Below the pieces are notes generated by a model that made no database searches, was not told the DNA's origin, and worked only from the letters and a program-made list of their open reading frames with translations. From the NCBI GenBank assembly GCA_003508755.1, contig DNTK01000036.1, forward strand, positions 1 to 9,836: a DNA stretch of 9,836 nucleotides, read 5' to 3'. Positions 7,493 through 9,836 of this stretch are shown piece by piece (the first letter of the stretch is position 1; the number at the start of each line of letters is the position of its first letter). This DNA comes from Bacteroidales bacterium (GTDB lineage Bacteria; Bacteroidota; Bacteroidia; Bacteroidales; UBA10428). Both the position numbers and the translations under genes were made by a program.

Positions 7493-8047
7493 TTAGGTTA
7501 ATTTGTTAAGAAAAAATTCGACTATAAATTGTCCACTGAGGTACCCGAGAAGAAATGAAAACACAATTGGGAGGGTAAATATGGGAGCTAAAACCAATGC
7601 CAGACGCTCACTGTCTTTTAGCTTCCGCTCCTGCAGTAACCATTTTGGAGAATTATTCATACCATAGTTATAAAGAATCAGGTAGGAAATAAGTCCAATC
7701 TCAATAGCATAAAAAACAAAGATTGTTGAGATGGTAAAATTATTCGCCAAACCCAACGCAAAAGCTACGCCACACATAAATAGAAGAAAAAGCGGCAACA
7801 TAATGCGATTAAGGTTGGCTCTAATGGTTTTTTCCCGTTCATCGCTATCACTTAGCTGAAGCGATGCAGCAATTATAAGGTTAGACACGACCAAAAGCTG
7901 AAATATAACATGCACCATCGGTACATTTAGCATTTCAATATCTGCTAATTGAATTGTTATGTCGATGATAAATACAAAAGCAGCAACTAATATTGAAAAG
8001 GCTCTGCTTGTTCCGGGTTTAATTAATGAGGTAAAGAATTTATTCAT
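7493..8047 (-). CDS. Small multi-pass membrane protein B (paralogue of A and C)
   Basis: A 184-residue membrane protein from the preferred start at 8047. An upstream in-frame ATG at 8101 would give 202 residues and overlap the preceding gene by 20 nt. The shorter form is preferred because its N-terminal length before the first membrane segment matches paralogues A and C, and it leaves a normal 34-nt spacer. In the short form, segments lie at about 17-37, 43-62, 81-101, 107-128 and 150-170. A charged loop has SDSDEREKTIRANL (66-79), equivalent to the acidic/arginine loop in A and C. KWLLQER (135-141) matches KWLIEER in A. The DER...R loop recalls small bacterial and archaeal membrane proteins found beside XRE regulators, but I do not recognise the family with certainty. 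It lies between membrane protein C and the first CPBP gene in the operon. Confidence 0.8.
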   Translation of the reverse strand: MNKFFTSLIKPGTSRAFSILVAAFVFIIDITIQLADIEMLNVPMVHVIFQLLVVSNLIIAASLQLSDSDEREKTIRANLNRIMLPLFLLFMCGVAFALGLANNFTISTIFVFYAIEIGLISYLILYNYGMNNSPKWLLQERKLKDSERLALVLAPIFTLPIVFSFLLGYLSGQFIVEFFLNKLT

Positions 8048-8081
8048 GATGTCTAATTTAGTTTTCGATTCCTTGACGATC

Positions 8082-8606
8082 CTAATTAACGAGTTTATCA
8101 AGTAAAATAAGGATTAGGTAGAGATAGGAGATGCCAATATTCGATAAGGGTATTAACCTTAAAAGTCTGCTACCATTTCTGAATAGCTTATTATCTGCGT
8201 TATTTACTGAAGCTTTTTTTCGGGTACGTATATAAAAAAGTGTGAAATACACAGTAAAGCCAAATTCAACCAGGTAAAACAAGTAAATCGATTTTAATCC
8301 AGAATCTCCGAAAAAGTCACTGAAATATACCATGGTTACCATCCCTAAAATAAGTAATGGAAAAATTGAATTCGAGAGACGCAGTCTGAATGTCTCATCA
8401 GGATCCGATTCAGTATTTTTGTCTCCCCGAACCGCAATGATAAGATTAGCGATAATTAAAAAATGAATGATTGTATCCAGTAAACCAGAGTCTAGTCCAC
8501 TATTTACAATCTTAATAGTAAGATGAATTAATAATAAGCAAGCAGCTGCTATTACAGATAATAGTCGAACAGAAAAATGGTTTGGATTGGATGAAGGTAT
8601 TCTCAT
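8082..8606 (-). CDS. Small multi-pass membrane protein C, first gene of the operon
   Basis: A 174-residue membrane protein of unrecognised family, homologous to A and B. Membrane segments lie at about 14-35, 43-59, 80-97, 105-126 and 151-169. The acidic/arginine loop reads DPDETFRLRLS (68-78). The segment-4 region FYLVEFGFTVYFTLFY (110-125) aligns with FYAIEIGLISYLILYN in B and LYVLEGIILLYFIVYK in A. It lacks the KWLxxER motif that A and B carry after segment 4, having a basic and asparagine-rich stretch instead, so it has diverged. It is the promoter-proximal gene, with its ATG at 8606 about 40 nt downstream of the predicted transcription start. Nothing points to catalysis. Confidence 0.82.
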   Translation of the reverse strand: MRIPSSNPNHFSVRLLSVIAAACLLLIHLTIKIVNSGLDSGLLDTIIHFLIIANLIIAVRGDKNTESDPDETFRLRLSNSIFPLLILGMVTMVYFSDFFGDSGLKSIYLFYLVEFGFTVYFTLFYIRTRKKASVNNADNKLFRNGSRLLRLIPLSNIGISYLYLILILLDKLVN

Positions 8607-8625
8607 GACTATATGATATTATTTT

Positions 8626-8638
8626 TTACTTTATGTAA
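8626..8638. promoter_or_regulatory. Downstream palindromic half-site pair (candidate operator 2)
   Basis: TTAC-TTTAT-GTAA is a palindrome with 4-bp arms lying in the predicted 5' leader of the leftward operon. Its half-sites match the TTAC/GTAA arms of the larger palindrome in the promoter spacer. A further TTTAC at 8641-8645 adds another half-site. It is plausible as an auxiliary repressor site, but A/T-rich DNA makes chance matches easy. Confidence 0.4.
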
Positions 8639-8650
8639 TGTTTACGCGAA

Positions 8651-8681
8651 TAAATGTAAAGTATATTTTACTTTTTGTCAA
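8651..8681 (-). promoter_or_regulatory. Promoter of the six-gene leftward operon
   Basis: Read on the minus strand, TTGACA (8681-8676) supplies a -33 element. After exactly 20 nt from TTG, TACATTTA (8658-8651) matches the Bacteroidota -7 consensus TAnnTTTG with one mismatch. The same region also fits a looser sigma70 arrangement, TTGACA-N17-TACATT. Transcription would begin near 8645, leaving a leader of about 40 nt before the first gene. Confidence 0.6.
8656..8671. promoter_or_regulatory. 16-bp palindrome in the promoter spacer (candidate operator 1)
   Basis: GTAAAGTATATTTTAC is an inverted repeat with perfect 5-bp outer arms (GTAAA/TTTAC) and a TATA centre; only one base pair breaks full symmetry. 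It lies between the -33 and -7 elements of the leftward operon, where a bound dimer would block RNA polymerase. Size and symmetry suit an XRE-type dimer, and the operon encodes one. Binding by that protein is inferred. Confidence 0.55.
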
Positions 8682-8777
8682 GATATAATACTTATTTTTT
8701 AATTTTTTTTTGCAACAAAACACCTTAAATAAATCATATCCACTAATTACCAGCAAGTTGGCGGCATTAATATTCTA

Positions 8778-8808
8778 TTGTAAAAAAACACGATAATGCC
8801 TAACTTAG
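8778..8808 (+). promoter_or_regulatory. Candidate promoter of the ErcA-like gene
   Basis: TTG (8778-8780) is followed after 20 nt by TAACTTAG (8801-8808), one mismatch from TAnnTTTG. The spacing equals that of the operon promoter on the other strand. Predicted transcription would start close to 8814, giving a short leader before the ATG at 8825. Confidence 0.4.
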
Positions 8809-8824
8809 AATAAACATTGTACAC

Positions 8825-9836
8825 ATGGAACTCCGTAAATTTCTTGTATCAGAATTTTTAATGGGCAATGATGCACTAAGACTGGCTGGAAGGTATGCTG
8901 CTAATTTTGGCGCACACAAGGTGCTTATTGTTACTGACCCTGGCATCATTGCAGCTGGCTGGGTTAAACCTGTCGAAGATAGCCTGGATGCCGAAGGAAT
9001 TAATTATGTTGTTTTCAGCAATGTTACACCGAACCCAAAAGACTATGAAGTCATGGAAGGGTCTAAAATTTTTCAGCAAGAAAAATGCGATGTTATAACC
9101 GCCGTTGGTGGTGGCAGCCCTATGGACTGCGCCAAAGGTATTGGTATTGTGTGCTCAAACCATAAGCATATAACCGAGTTTGAAGGTGTTGACGAGGTAA
9201 AAACTCCCATGCCTCCATTAATATGTATACCCACCACGGCAGGCACTGCGGCAGACATTTCACAATTTGCCATCATTACCCATTCAAAAGAAAACAGAAA
9301 GATTGCCATTGTGAGCAAAGCCGTGGTTCCTGATATCAGCCTTATCGATCCACAAACCACAACAACAATGAGCAGCTCGCTGACAGCTGCAACCGGAATG
9401 GATGCACTGGTGCATGCTTTTGAAGCATATGTTTCAAATGCCAGTTCGGATATTACCGATTTGCATGCGCTCAAAGCAATTGAATTGGTTTACGCCAACC
9501 TGAAGAAAGCCATTTCGGAACCTGATAACATGGAGGTAAGGAGTAAAATGATGCTGGGGAGTTTGCATGCAGGAATGGCCTTCTCTAATGCCAGCCTGGG
9601 CATCGTGCATGCAATGGCACATAGCCTTGGTGGCCTCAAAGATTCTCCGCATGGCGAGTGCAACGCCATCCTTCTCGAGCACAGCATTGATTTTAATTAT
9701 GCACATGCACCCAAAAGGTATAAGCGTATTCTTGAACATATCTTTCCAAACTCAGGTTCAATAAAACAAGAAGAGATAAAAATGAATCTGATAAAAATGG
9801 TTAGAGATTTACGATTAGCGGTAGGCATAACAACCA
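8825..9836 (+). CDS. ercA: Iron-containing alcohol dehydrogenase family protein, ErcA-like (3' end beyond window)
   Basis: Open from the ATG at 8825 to the window end: 337 codons plus one base, against a usual ~380-390, so only the C-terminal tail is missing. The N-terminus MELRKFLVSEF, the RYAANFGAHKVLIVTDPG block and the CNAILLEHSIDFN region resemble the ErcA subgroup, a regulatory member of the Fe-ADH family linked to ethanol-oxidation control in Pseudomonas. The dinucleotide-binding motif GGGSPMD is at 95-101. Metal ligands are complete: D193, H197, H262 and H276, with the family spacing D-x3-H and H-x13-H, so enzymatic activity (alcohol/aldehyde interconversion with NAD(H)) is possible. 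Residues 1 to ~180 form the nucleotide-binding domain and the rest the helical metal domain. The start is set by the conserved N-terminal block. The gene is divergent from the CPBP operon. An ErcA partner would usually be a sensor kinase, which would lie outside this window. The symbol is tentative; a plain Fe-ADH is the alternative. Confidence 0.88.
   Translation, partial: MELRKFLVSEFLMGNDALRLAGRYAANFGAHKVLIVTDPGIIAAGWVKPVEDSLDAEGINYVVFSNVTPNPKDYEVMEGSKIFQQEKCDVITAVGGGSPMDCAKGIGIVCSNHKHITEFEGVDEVKTPMPPLICIPTTAGTAADISQFAIITHSKENRKIAIVSKAVVPDISLIDPQTTTTMSSSLTAATGMDALVHAFEAYVSNASSDITDLHALKAIELVYANLKKAISEPDNMEVRSKMMLGSLHAGMAFSNASLGIVHAMAHSLGGLKDSPHGECNAILLEHSIDFNYAHAPKRYKRILEHIFPNSGSIKQEEIKMNLIKMVRDLRLAVGITT

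Noticed and set aside
8048..8101. Longer N-terminus for membrane protein B starting at 8101
   Set aside because: It would add 18 residues absent from paralogues A and C and overlap gene C by 20 nt; kept only as an alternative start.
8688..8712. T-rich run in the divergent gap, considered as a terminator tail
   Set aside because: No stable stem precedes it and no gene ends here on either strand; it is ordinary A/T-rich intergenic DNA.
9073..9739. Two overlapping minus-strand open frames (133 and 101 codons) opposite the ErcA-like gene
   Set aside because: The plus-strand frame is unmistakably an Fe-ADH with all motifs; the antisense frames have Cys/Ser-rich composition typical of shadows.

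Overview
The window looks like chromosomal DNA from a member of the Bacteroidota, probably class Bacteroidia. The signs are moderate-to-low G+C, start codons preceded by A/T-rich leaders without clear Shine-Dalgarno sequences, candidate promoters of the TTG-N20-TAnnTTTG type, and proteins that read like Bacteroidota versions of their families. No mobile element, CRISPR array, rRNA or tRNA was seen.

Left part (1-4810). A rightward gene encodes a polytopic GT-C membrane glycosyltransferase resembling the Alg9/PIG-B (GT22) group. It converges on a leftward gene for an exported, probably lipid-anchored isoaspartyl peptidase/L-asparaginase. The short gap between them holds an imperfect inverted repeat. 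The asparaginase is divergent from a FadL/OMPP1-type outer-membrane transport protein, whose gene ends in a strong intrinsic terminator at 4777-4814. These three genes look like independent housekeeping or nutrient-handling units.

Centre (4813-8606). Six tightly packed leftward genes form one probable operon. In transcription order they encode small membrane protein C, small membrane protein B, two tandem CPBP-family intramembrane proteases, small membrane protein A, and a 70-residue XRE-type DNA-binding protein. Membrane proteins A, B and C are paralogues, and the two proteases are gapless 313-residue paralogues, so the locus grew by duplication. The regulator overlaps membrane protein A by ATGA. 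Upstream of the first gene is a promoter whose -33/-7 spacer contains a near-perfect 16-bp palindrome, with a related 13-bp palindrome downstream. This suggests autoregulation by the last gene of the operon. The likely theme is a membrane-linked stress, immunity or signalling module. This is the least ordinary part of the window; its function cannot be read from sequence.

Right edge (8825-end). A divergent rightward gene, cut by the window end, encodes an iron-dependent alcohol dehydrogenase-family protein closest to the ErcA regulatory subgroup. All metal ligands expected for a catalytic enzyme are present.
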